Positions 25,401-32,888 of a stretch of DNA of 45,796 nucleotides are shown piece after piece (within the stretch, counting starts at the first letter, position 1; each line of letters begins with the position of its first letter). Below the pieces are notes generated by a model, which saw only the letters and a list, made by a program, of their open reading frames with translations, was not told where the DNA came from and did not search any database. The stretch lies in assembly GCA_038043445.1 (NCBI GenBank), contig JBBTBY010000112.1, positions 1-45,796 of the forward strand. Direction: 5' to 3'. Made by a program: the position numbers and the translations under genes. Source of the DNA: Spirochaetota bacterium (GTDB lineage: Bacteria > Spirochaetota > Brachyspiria > Brachyspirales > JACRPF01).

Positions 25401-26117
25401 CTATTCGCTTATCGTCTTCATGATCTCTGCGATGGCTTTTGCATTAATATCCTTGCAGACATCGACGAAATTCGAGGTGTCTATCCGGCTTTTCGCCTCA
25501 AATTTGAGGAGGGGGCCCGATTCCACACGAGCGGACTTAGCCACAACACCTTTGTTCGCCCTGCTCTTGACATAGACCGTGACCTCTACGGCAACGGACG
25601 CTGTGCCATTATCGAACAGGAATTCCTGCGTTTTTTTCAGGATAGAATATTTCGCGTGAACGAATCCCACGCCATCGATGGTCGGCGGCAGGTCTTTTAC
25701 CGCATTCGGCACATCGCCAGAATCTTCCTGCACCCGCGAATATCCTTCTGCTTCAACGAATGGTGCGAATGAGACCATCATCGGCTTCAAGGTGTCTTTT
25801 ACCGATTTTGCGGAAAAAACGATATCTTCCGGGGCGAGTTGGAAGGGGAATCGTGCTTCCGGCGAACGCATGATATCCTTCAGATTATTTGCCACGGCCT
25901 TCATATCGAAATTCTCCGTCTTCCCCAGGTTGATCAGGGTGATGCCGCCGCTGTTCGGTTTGGGCAGGTCCGGCCGGTGAATGTCCGTGCCCACGGTCAC
26001 GCTCAGCAATGCGACAGATTTGATCGACGGCAGCAGGTCTTTCTGATACGAGCTGCATCCCGCGATGATCATTGCCGCAATTCCGGCCAGTACGATCATG
26101 ATCTTTTTCGATTTCAT
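25401..26117 (-). CDS. Predicted lipoprotein of unknown function
   Basis: About 238 residues from the ATG at 26117, which follows AAGGAG by 7 bases. The N-terminus MKSKKIMIVLAGIAAMIIAGCSS is a type II signal peptide with lipobox IAGC. The mature part has alternating beta and helical segments (SIKSVALLSVTVGTDIH, FVHAKYSILKKTQEF, ASVAVEVTVYVKSRANKG), which loosely resembles proteins that assemble at the outer membrane, but I recognise no family. A terminator follows directly, so it is monocistronic. It may be anchored in the inner or outer membrane. Confidence 0.75.
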   Translation of the reverse strand: MKSKKIMIVLAGIAAMIIAGCSSYQKDLLPSIKSVALLSVTVGTDIHRPDLPKPNSGGITLINLGKTENFDMKAVANNLKDIMRSPEARFPFQLAPEDIVFSAKSVKDTLKPMMVSFAPFVEAEGYSRVQEDSGDVPNAVKDLPPTIDGVGFVHAKYSILKKTQEFLFDNGTASVAVEVTVYVKSRANKGVVAKSARVESGPLLKFEAKSRIDTSNFVDVCKDINAKAIAEIMKTISE

Positions 26118-26129
26118 ACAAAAACTCCT

Positions 26130-26146
26130 TGTCAATGATTTTGACA
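26130..26146. promoter_or_regulatory. Inverted repeat in the lipoprotein leader
   Basis: TGTCAA-TGATT-TTGACA lies immediately upstream of the AAGGAG site of the lipoprotein gene. It could be an operator or a small mRNA hairpin that affects translation. The distance to the ribosome-binding site suggests regulation, but this is weak evidence. Confidence 0.3.
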
Positions 26147-26215
26147 GGAAGATTCTATACTGCATCGGCATGTTGCCTATCGTACAAAGGTATGATATTT
26201 ATCCACCGCCGCGGT

Positions 26216-26233
26216 CTCATACGAAAGTATGAG
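26216..26233. other. Small hairpin with GAAA tetraloop
   Basis: CTCATAC-GAAA-GTATGAG is a perfect 7-bp stem closed by a GNRA-type tetraloop on the plus strand, in the 243-bp gap between divergent genes (26118-26360). It would sit in the 5' leader of the small protein at 26361 if transcription starts further left. It could also be a DNA palindrome used as an operator. Confidence 0.35.
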
Positions 26234-26360
26234 AATAAACGGCTTCGGAGAACCGCATCAGATACAAAATTGCTTGATGATGAAAATATAATGGCAATGG
26301 GTAGCGAAAATCCTGAAATTAATATATACTTCATTCGATCCTCAGTGTAAGGAAAATATC

Positions 26361-26753
26361 ATGGCAGAACAGCAACCGCATCCGCTCAAAGAGATAAAGG
26401 TCAATATGGCATCGCTCTACCGTGAGGAGACGTTCTCCGATCTCGGTGTGGCGACCATTCGCGTGATGACACCGGTGAAACCGGACGGCACGAAGGACGC
26501 CGCACGAGCCGTGCTCTATACCGGACAGGCGAGCATCGTCACGGAAATGGGGCAGCTCCCGCTTTCGTTCGCTCTCGAAGCGGCAAGCGTCGAGGACGCG
26601 TTCAAGAAATTCCCCGACGGCATGAAGAAGGCCTTCGATGAGATGATGCAGGAGATACGCGAGATGCGCCGTGAGCAGCAGAACCGCATCGTCGTGCCGC
26701 GCGGCGGCATGCCCGATATGCCCCCCGCCGGCGGAAAGATACAGCTCAGATAA
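26361..26753 (+). CDS. Conserved small cytoplasmic protein of unknown function
   Basis: 130 residues. The start ATG follows TAAGGAAAA at suitable distance. The sequence opens with a segment reading KVNMASLYREETFSDLGVAT and continues IRVMTPVKPDG, a beta-rich domain followed by a helix (AFKKFPDGMKKAFDEMMQEIREMRREQ) and a Pro/Gly-rich tail. I believe similar short proteins (called cytoplasmic protein) exist in spirochaetes and other bacteria, but I cannot name the function. No signal peptide. The convergent AraC gene ends 10 bp downstream. Confidence 0.7.
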   Translation: MAEQQPHPLKEIKVNMASLYREETFSDLGVATIRVMTPVKPDGTKDAARAVLYTGQASIVTEMGQLPLSFALEAASVEDAFKKFPDGMKKAFDEMMQEIREMRREQQNRIVVPRGGMPDMPPAGGKIQLR

Positions 26754-26762
26754 TGTTCTCGT

Positions 26763-27587
26763 CTACTGACGGAACGACAGCGGCGGTCTTCCCGCATACC
26801 GCTTGAATGTCCGTTCGAAATTCGCGATATCATTGAAGCCGGCCTTCGCGCAGATGCGGCTTACATTCTCCTTCGTGGTCTCAAGCAGATGAATGGCGTA
26901 CTGCACGCGTTTGCCGATGAGATACTGCTTGAACGGTTTTCCGGTGAAACGCTTGAACTGCTCGCTCGCATATGTACTGTTCAGTCCGCAGATGTCGGCG
27001 ACCATACGGAGCGTTATGTTCTGCGTAAAATGCGCGTCAATATGTGCAAGCACCGCGCCCATCGGCCCGACGGCGCTTCGGTCCGTCCGCCCCGCCGAGA
27101 AGGACCGCTCGATGACCGCAAGAAGCTGCATGAGAAGCCCTGCGATCGCATTACGGTAGCAGGCGCGCGCGGCGGAGAATTCATCCTGCATCGCGTTGAC
27201 GATCGCGATGGCCGCTGTTCGCTCCGCGCGGGCATAGGTATGTCCTCTGGCGCTGAGATAGAACGGCGCGAGCGGCGTGGATAACGGGGAAAGCGCGTTC
27301 GTGAAAAGATCGCCCGAGAACATGATATTGGTGATGAGGAGCGGCCCTTCATTGAGATGAAAGCCGTGGCGTTCGAACGGATTTATCAGTACGATATCGC
27401 CTGCGGTGAGCCGATGGTGTCCGTGCTCGAGCATATGCATCGCCGAACCCGAGCGCACGAGAAATATCTCATAGAAATCATGCGAGTGCAGCGGCAGCGA
27501 CGGTTCTTCCACATCGATGATCCGGAACGGAAAATCCGCCGCGGCATATTCCGCCAGATGATAATGCGTCTTTATGTTCGCCGCCAT
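26763..27587 (-). CDS. AraC-family transcriptional regulator with cupin domain
   Basis: 274 residues. The N-terminal cupin sensing domain (LPLHSHDFYEIFLVRSGSAMHMLE, LTAGDIVLINPFERHGFHL) is of the AraC_binding type. The C-terminal double helix-turn-helix has ITLRMVADICGLNSTYASEQFKRFTGKPFKQYL in two parts and ENVSRICAKAGFNDIANFERTFKRYAGRPPLSFR. Its ATG overlaps the stop of the LacI-type sensor gene by one base (TGATG), so translation is coupled and the two proteins probably act together. Target genes are not evident; no direct repeats were found nearby. Confidence 0.92.
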   Translation of the reverse strand: MAANIKTHYHLAEYAAADFPFRIIDVEEPSLPLHSHDFYEIFLVRSGSAMHMLEHGHHRLTAGDIVLINPFERHGFHLNEGPLLITNIMFSGDLFTNALSPLSTPLAPFYLSARGHTYARAERTAAIAIVNAMQDEFSAARACYRNAIAGLLMQLLAVIERSFSAGRTDRSAVGPMGAVLAHIDAHFTQNITLRMVADICGLNSTYASEQFKRFTGKPFKQYLIGKRVQYAIHLLETTKENVSRICAKAGFNDIANFERTFKRYAGRPPLSFRQ

Positions 27588-29269
27588 CAGCCGCCCGCGA
27601 TGCGCTTCAGCGCGGCAGCGATCGCATCCGCGAGAATATCATAGGTAAGCGATTCGCGGTAGGTGATGCTGAAGGCTCCGAAACCGAACGTGGTCCCCGA
27701 AACGGCGAGCGGTATGATGAGCACGCTCTGCGCTGCCGATTCGGTGATGATGCGTCCAACAGGAAGCGCTCCCTCGGGCAGGGCCGGCGCGTTCCCCCAT
27801 GTCGCAATGACGGCGGCGGTCTCGGCGCACCCGCTGCTCGGTATCGGTGCGGGAAAACGCGCGATGAGACCGCTGTCAATGGTGAGGTAACCGGTACCGC
27901 CTTTGAGCGCAGCGGCAATGTCCGCTTCCGATCGTGCCGCATTGAGAGTACGCGTGAGCCATCGTATCGATCCGAGTTCCGTACGAAGCGTCGCCCCCGT
28001 GCCGACCTGGTGTGAAAGTATCTTTTCGCCGATATAACCGTGCACCTGAGCGACAGCCCGTTCGATCGTGCGCATGCTCCGTTCCTCGAAGAATTTCGGC
28101 GAGAGGTTCCCGGAGATGACAGCGAGTGCCTGGTACCACGCGGTGATGTCCCCGCCCGAACGTATCTCGGCAGAGAACATCGCGTGCATCGCTTCGAGGA
28201 AGACCTTCTCTTCCTGGTCGGAGGACAGCCCGCAGGAAAGCGCGGTAAGCGCGCTGTCAAGACCGGCGTAGATCGCCGTTTCGGAAAGCATCGAGCGTCC
28301 GAGCGCGGCCAACATCCCGGTGCGTACGGATTCCTTCCAGGCGTGCCTGTCATCATATTCGGCATCCGATCTGTTCTGCGCAACGGCGTTGAAACAGCCG
28401 CAGGATTTCCGGATGATAAGGTCGGACTGCAATGTGATATCGGCAGGGGTGTTCCCTGCAAGCATCTCGATGAGCTGATGTGCGGCGCTTTCACCGAGCT
28501 CTTCTATCTTCATCCGGACAGTACTGAGCGGTACCGCGTTATGGCGCGCGGCCTCGCTGTCGGCGTGCCCGATAAGGGCGTAATTCCTTCCCGACACAAG
28601 ACGTTTCGATCTGAGATATTCCTCGGCGCCGAGGGCGGAGCTGTCGTTCGCGGCTATGACGGCATCGAAACCGCATCGCCGTTCTTCCCATAAAAGCTGT
28701 GCCGCCTTTTTGCCCATGACCGGGGAGAACGCCCCGTCGGCAACGAGCGAACCGTCGAACGGTATGCCGTTGCGCGCAAGCCCTTCCTTGTACCCTTCGA
28801 ATCGACGTTCGGCTTCGTCGTTCCCGGGTGGTCCCTTGATGAAGGCGATGCGTTTATACCCGTGATGCGTGACAAGGTGATCGACAGCGGCGGCGATGCC
28901 GTTCCTGCTGTCGCTTATCGTCGCCGGTACATTGGGTATTTTCCGTGATATCGTCACGAGGGGCGTGCCGCGGAGCGGTTCGATGACCTTTGCGATGAGA
29001 TTTTCGCTGCCGACGACTGCCCCCGCACCGGTGGCAAGTACGGCCGCAGCATCGAAGGTGCCGGCGAATGCGGCGCGCCAGCTTTCCCAATCGAACGTGG
29101 TCACCCCGTCGGTCAATTCGAAAGCGATCACCGGTGAACCGCGGCGAGCGGCAACGGTGCTCAGGCCCTTGAGTATGCGCATTGAGTATGTGCGGTCGAA
29201 TTTGCCGGCAAGAAAGAACAGTCTCGGGCCGTTTTCTATCGGCGTTCCGATATTCGATTGGACAACCAT
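27587..29269 (-). CDS. LacI-type ligand-sensor protein lacking the DNA-binding domain
   Basis: About 560 residues from the ATG at 29269 (AAGGAA 6 bases upstream). Residues about 14-287 are a type 1 periplasmic-binding-protein fold as in LacI/GalR regulators (LFFLAGKFDRTYSMRILKGL, YKRIAFIKGPPGNDEAERRFEGYKEGL, FDAVIAANDSSALGAEEYL, SCGC at 289-292), but the N-terminal LacI helix-turn-helix is absent and there is no signal peptide. Residues 293-560 are helical then alpha/beta, possibly a GAF-like signalling domain. In related spirochaete proteins this sensor plus SCGC precedes GGDEF or kinase modules; here neither is seen. Translationally coupled to the AraC regulator. Confidence 0.7.
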   Translation of the reverse strand: MVVQSNIGTPIENGPRLFFLAGKFDRTYSMRILKGLSTVAARRGSPVIAFELTDGVTTFDWESWRAAFAGTFDAAAVLATGAGAVVGSENLIAKVIEPLRGTPLVTISRKIPNVPATISDSRNGIAAAVDHLVTHHGYKRIAFIKGPPGNDEAERRFEGYKEGLARNGIPFDGSLVADGAFSPVMGKKAAQLLWEERRCGFDAVIAANDSSALGAEEYLRSKRLVSGRNYALIGHADSEAARHNAVPLSTVRMKIEELGESAAHQLIEMLAGNTPADITLQSDLIIRKSCGCFNAVAQNRSDAEYDDRHAWKESVRTGMLAALGRSMLSETAIYAGLDSALTALSCGLSSDQEEKVFLEAMHAMFSAEIRSGGDITAWYQALAVISGNLSPKFFEERSMRTIERAVAQVHGYIGEKILSHQVGTGATLRTELGSIRWLTRTLNAARSEADIAAALKGGTGYLTIDSGLIARFPAPIPSSGCAETAAVIATWGNAPALPEGALPVGRIITESAAQSVLIIPLAVSGTTFGFGAFSITYRESLTYDILADAIAAALKRIAGG

Positions 29270-29395
29270 CGTATTTCCTTGGGCATGGGGCCGACATGTC
29301 GCTTGAGAACACCCCGGATAGTATAGCAGTACCCGCGCGCGAGTCAAGCGACGCGGCGTCGGACGCGGTGCAGGATATCCGTACGCTTCCGCTAC

Positions 29396-29423
29396 TTGTA
29401 ATATGGAATTTCCATGGTAATAT
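29396..29423 (+). promoter_or_regulatory. Promoter with palindrome in the spacer, upstream of PBP1A
   Basis: TTGTAA, 16 bases, TAATAT. The spacer contains the perfect palindrome ATGGAA-T-TTCCAT (29403-29415), a likely repressor site. Transcription would begin about 12 bases before the PBP1A start. The 172-bp gap to the LacI-type gene (29270-29441) must also hold that gene's promoter on the minus strand, which I could not place. Confidence 0.5.
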
Positions 29424-29441
29424 AGGCGTCAGTTACTGCGC

Positions 29442-31943
29442 ATGAGACAATTCTTCATTATATTTGCCGCTGCGATACGTGAACGCTATACATGGTTCAT
29501 CGGTACGCGTCCTGGGAAATGGGTCGCTCTCCGCCTTCGTACGCTCAAACGTTATTACGATGCGCTCACGATACGGCGTATTGAGCGTTTTTTCTTTGCC
29601 CTCGTCATGATCGGAGCTGTCGTTGCCGGGATATTCCTCGGCCTCCTTGTGGCGGCGGTGCGAACCCAGCCGGATATCGCGAAGCTCGAGAATTACCGGC
29701 CGACGTTACCGACGAAGATACTCGACGTGCGCGGTGAGACGATAGCGGAGATATTTGCAGAAAAACGTGACCTCATCGAATTCGACGATATACCCGCGGA
29801 TCTCATCAATGCCGTCGTTGCCATGGAAGACAATGACTTCTATAAGCATATCGGCATCGATGTCTGGGGTATCCTTCGTTCGGTGGTAGTCGATGTGCTC
29901 ACGCTCAGCAAGAAACAGGGGGCGAGCACGCTCACGCAGCAGCTTGCGAGGAACATCTTCCTCAGCCGCAGGAAGACGTTCTATCGGAAGATACAGGAAG
30001 CATGGTGCGCGCTGCAGATAGAACGAAAGTATACGAAAAAAGAGATACTTACGCTCTATTTCAATCAGATATTCTTCGGGCACTCGGCCTACGGTGTCGA
30101 GGCGGCGGCAAAATTCTATTTCGGCAAGCATGCGAAAAGCTGTACGCTCGCCGAATGCGCACTCCTCGCAACGCTCCCGAAATCCCCCAATGAATATTCG
30201 CCGGTGAACAATATCACCAAGTCCATGCGCCGGCACCGCCTCGTCCTTTCGCGTATGACGGACCTCGGTTTCATCAGCACGAAGGAACGCGACGAGTCGT
30301 ATGAGGCGTTCTGGACGGAGTATCAGTACCGTATAAAGAAGAAAGGTGCAACCGCGTATTCCGACACCGATAACAAAGCGCCCTACTTCACCGAATACGT
30401 TCGGCAGGTGCTTGAGGCGAAATACAGCCCTGAGCGTGTCCGTAATGAAGGGTTCAAGGTCTACACGACGCTCGACTTGAAGAAGCAGGCCGCGGCCGCC
30501 GAGGCCCTTAAAAAGGGGCTCGATGAGCAGAACGAATTCTATGCCCGCTACAGCAAGGTGCTCGAAGAAGCGTTCGGGCAGACGCTCCTTGACAGCGTGG
30601 ACCTCCTGACGACATTGTTCGGCGTGCCGGTGAACATCGGAGAAACGAAGATACAGTCGGGGCTGCAGAGCAAGCTCAATAAGGATGTGCTCCTCCCGCT
30701 CTATGAGGTATCGCTTATACTCGGCGTGAGCGACGTGAACGCCCTTGTGTATGAAGCGATGCAGGATGAGGACGATGATATTGCGAGAAAAGTGGAGGGG
30801 GCGCTCATCGCCATGGAGCCGCGCACCGGGCACATCGCAGTGATGATCGGCGGGAGCGGATTCACCCCGAACAATCAGGTCAATCGTGCTACACAGGGGC
30901 GCCGGCAGGCGGGAAGCGCGTTCAAGCCGTTCCTCTATTCATACGCCATACAAAGCAGGAAATTCACCGCGTCATCAGAGGTTATCGATGCACCGGTGGC
31001 ATATCCCCTCGACGACGGGAATATGTGGGTGCCGGAGAACTATTCGGGCGATCACAAGGGCCCCGTGCCGCTCCGCTATGCGCTTAAGAATTCCATCAAC
31101 GTCGTTTCCGTAAAAATCCTTGATGCGCTCGGTATCGATACGCTCATAAAGTTCGTTACGCCCATATTCAACGCCGAGACGCTGTCGATGCAGCGGCGCA
31201 TGTTCCCGAAGAACCTGACGCTCGCGCTCGGTACCGGGGTCGTTTCTCCGCTCGAGCTCACCACGGGGTTCGCGGTGCTCGCGAACGGAGGCGAGGAAGT
31301 GCGTCCGCTTGCCATACGGTATGTGGCAGATCGTAATGATAATCTCATCGACAGCTTCGAGCAGGAACAGCAGAAGATGTATCACGTGAAGGGCGGGAAG
31401 AAGCGTCTTATCGAGCCGGAGGCCGCGTTCATCGTGACCGATATGCTCAAGGATGTCGTCACCGAAGGGACCGCATCCGCAGCTATCGAGAAAACGGGGT
31501 TCTCCCGCCCTGCCGCGGGGAAGACCGGTACGACGAGCGACTGGCGCGATGCATGGTTCATCGGCTACACGCCGCAGCTCGTGTCCTGCGTATGGATGGG
31601 CTTCGACAGGAACGAGCTCTCGCTCGGACGCGATAGAGCCGGCGGACAGATAGCCGCTCCGGTGTGGGGCGAATTCATGAAGAAGGCGCTCACTGGTACC
31701 CGATATATGGACTTCAAGAAGCCGCGTGAGGTGGTGTCCGTACGCGTCTGCAGGAAGAGCGGCGCGATACCGACGGAGTACTGCCGCAAGACGATCGATG
31801 AATACTTCATCCGCGGTACGACGCCGCTTGACGTCTGCTCGCGCTGTCAGCTCGACAAGGAACAGACGGACTGGAGCGACAGCGTGCTCGATAAGTATCA
31901 TAGAAAATCCGATAAAAAACGTTCGCTCGATTTCGAGTTCTGA
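29442..31943 (+). CDS. mrcA: Class A penicillin-binding protein 1A
   Basis: 833 residues, bifunctional peptidoglycan synthase. One membrane anchor (FFALVMIGAVVAGIFLGLLVAAV) precedes the GT51 transglycosylase domain, which has the motif EDNDFYKHIGID with catalytic Glu, then QGASTLTQQLARN, RKIQEAWCALQIERKYTKKEILTLYFNQIFFG and GVEAAAKFYFGK. The transpeptidase domain has all three motifs: S492-A-F-K495, S551-I-N553 and K694-T-G-T. The family's usual length is 650-850 residues. The start ATG has only a weak ribosome-binding site. The next gene begins 6 bp downstream, so this is the first gene of a three-gene run. The symbol is by function; ponA is the alternative name. Confidence 0.93.
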   Translation: MRQFFIIFAAAIRERYTWFIGTRPGKWVALRLRTLKRYYDALTIRRIERFFFALVMIGAVVAGIFLGLLVAAVRTQPDIAKLENYRPTLPTKILDVRGETIAEIFAEKRDLIEFDDIPADLINAVVAMEDNDFYKHIGIDVWGILRSVVVDVLTLSKKQGASTLTQQLARNIFLSRRKTFYRKIQEAWCALQIERKYTKKEILTLYFNQIFFGHSAYGVEAAAKFYFGKHAKSCTLAECALLATLPKSPNEYSPVNNITKSMRRHRLVLSRMTDLGFISTKERDESYEAFWTEYQYRIKKKGATAYSDTDNKAPYFTEYVRQVLEAKYSPERVRNEGFKVYTTLDLKKQAAAAEALKKGLDEQNEFYARYSKVLEEAFGQTLLDSVDLLTTLFGVPVNIGETKIQSGLQSKLNKDVLLPLYEVSLILGVSDVNALVYEAMQDEDDDIARKVEGALIAMEPRTGHIAVMIGGSGFTPNNQVNRATQGRRQAGSAFKPFLYSYAIQSRKFTASSEVIDAPVAYPLDDGNMWVPENYSGDHKGPVPLRYALKNSINVVSVKILDALGIDTLIKFVTPIFNAETLSMQRRMFPKNLTLALGTGVVSPLELTTGFAVLANGGEEVRPLAIRYVADRNDNLIDSFEQEQQKMYHVKGGKKRLIEPEAAFIVTDMLKDVVTEGTASAAIEKTGFSRPAAGKTGTTSDWRDAWFIGYTPQLVSCVWMGFDRNELSLGRDRAGGQIAAPVWGEFMKKALTGTRYMDFKKPREVVSVRVCRKSGAIPTEYCRKTIDEYFIRGTTPLDVCSRCQLDKEQTDWSDSVLDKYHRKSDKKRSLDFEF

Positions 31944-31949
31944 CGGCGC

Positions 31950-32885
31950 ATGCCACGCAGCGAGATAATCGTCGGCCATTTTGACGGCGCGCTCTTTACC
32001 TGGCAGGCCGAGTATGTGAAAAAAATACTCTCGAAATGCATGAAGGAGCGCATCTATACGCAGCCCCTGGCGCTTGCCGACCGTGCCGATGCGATGAAGA
32101 TAGCCCCGCATATGTTCACTGCGGCCGGGGTATCGTTCGAGCTGCCGGCACGGGTGATACACGATCATATCGTCGAAGGCATCGTTGACTGTGCGGCATT
32201 GCCGCTGGAGATACTTCCGCTCGAGCTCCCGTTCCCGCTGGCACTTGCCGGCGTCGTCGGCCGCGGCAGCGGGCGTGAAGCCTTTCTTTCCCGGAGCGGG
32301 GAGGGCTTCCGATCGATAGCACCGGGGAGCCGCGTCGGCGTGTATGCAAAGCGTCAGCGCACGCAGGCATCGCTCATGCGCTCCGATCTCGTCTATACCC
32401 CCGTATCGCCTGATATCGGGATGCTCATCGGCATCGAGGGCATGCGCTCCGTCGATGCTGTCTTCTATCCGGAGACGGATGTGCGGCGCATGTCCTACGA
32501 CCGCTCTATCACCGAGATAATATCGATGGATGCGATGCTCCCTGCGCTCAGGGACGGCATTGCCGTCGTTGCACACCGTGAGAACCGTGCCGTTCTCGAT
32601 GCGATCGCAGGGGTCATCGATGCCGCGTCGCAGCGCATCTACGCCATCGAAGATGCGTTCCTCCGCGATTTCAATCCGGTCTATGATGCGCCGTTCGCCG
32701 GATGCATTACCATAACCGGCAGCGAGATACGGTTCGCGCTCCGCGCCGTCGATGAGGATACGCTTCGTGCGTTCGATGATGAGTACCGCATACATGAGCC
32801 GTTCGATGCGCATGCCTTCGGACGGGACTGTGCGTCGCGCTTTGAGCGCAAGGGCGGTAGAAGCCCGCTCTCCAAACATCGATAA
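31950..32885 (+). CDS. Porphobilinogen deaminase (HemC)-like protein with lost active-site residues
   Basis: 311 residues that follow the whole hydroxymethylbilane synthase fold: ALFTWQAEYVKKIL (strand/helix 1), GRGSGREAFLSR, PGSRVGVYAKRQRTQASLMRSDL, VDAVFYPE, ISMDAMLPALRDGIAVVAHREN and FAGCITITGSEIRFALRAVDED. The dipyrromethane-cofactor Cys appears kept (C252). The catalytic segment (usually D-x-A-V-H-S-x-K-D-x-P) reads VDCAALPLEILP, so the essential Asp, Lys, His and Ser are replaced; the RGNV loop is gone too. It is therefore probably not a functional HemC but a binding protein or repurposed enzyme. It lies 6 bp after PBP1A and 3 bp before the radical-SAM gene. Confidence 0.65.
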   Translation: MPRSEIIVGHFDGALFTWQAEYVKKILSKCMKERIYTQPLALADRADAMKIAPHMFTAAGVSFELPARVIHDHIVEGIVDCAALPLEILPLELPFPLALAGVVGRGSGREAFLSRSGEGFRSIAPGSRVGVYAKRQRTQASLMRSDLVYTPVSPDIGMLIGIEGMRSVDAVFYPETDVRRMSYDRSITEIISMDAMLPALRDGIAVVAHRENRAVLDAIAGVIDAASQRIYAIEDAFLRDFNPVYDAPFAGCITITGSEIRFALRAVDEDTLRAFDDEYRIHEPFDAHAFGRDCASRFERKGGRSPLSKHR

Positions 32886-32888
32886 CCC

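Noticed and set aside
29706-30833. A 375-codon minus-strand open frame within PBP1A
   Set aside because: Antisense shadow of the transglycosylase domain; no independent support.
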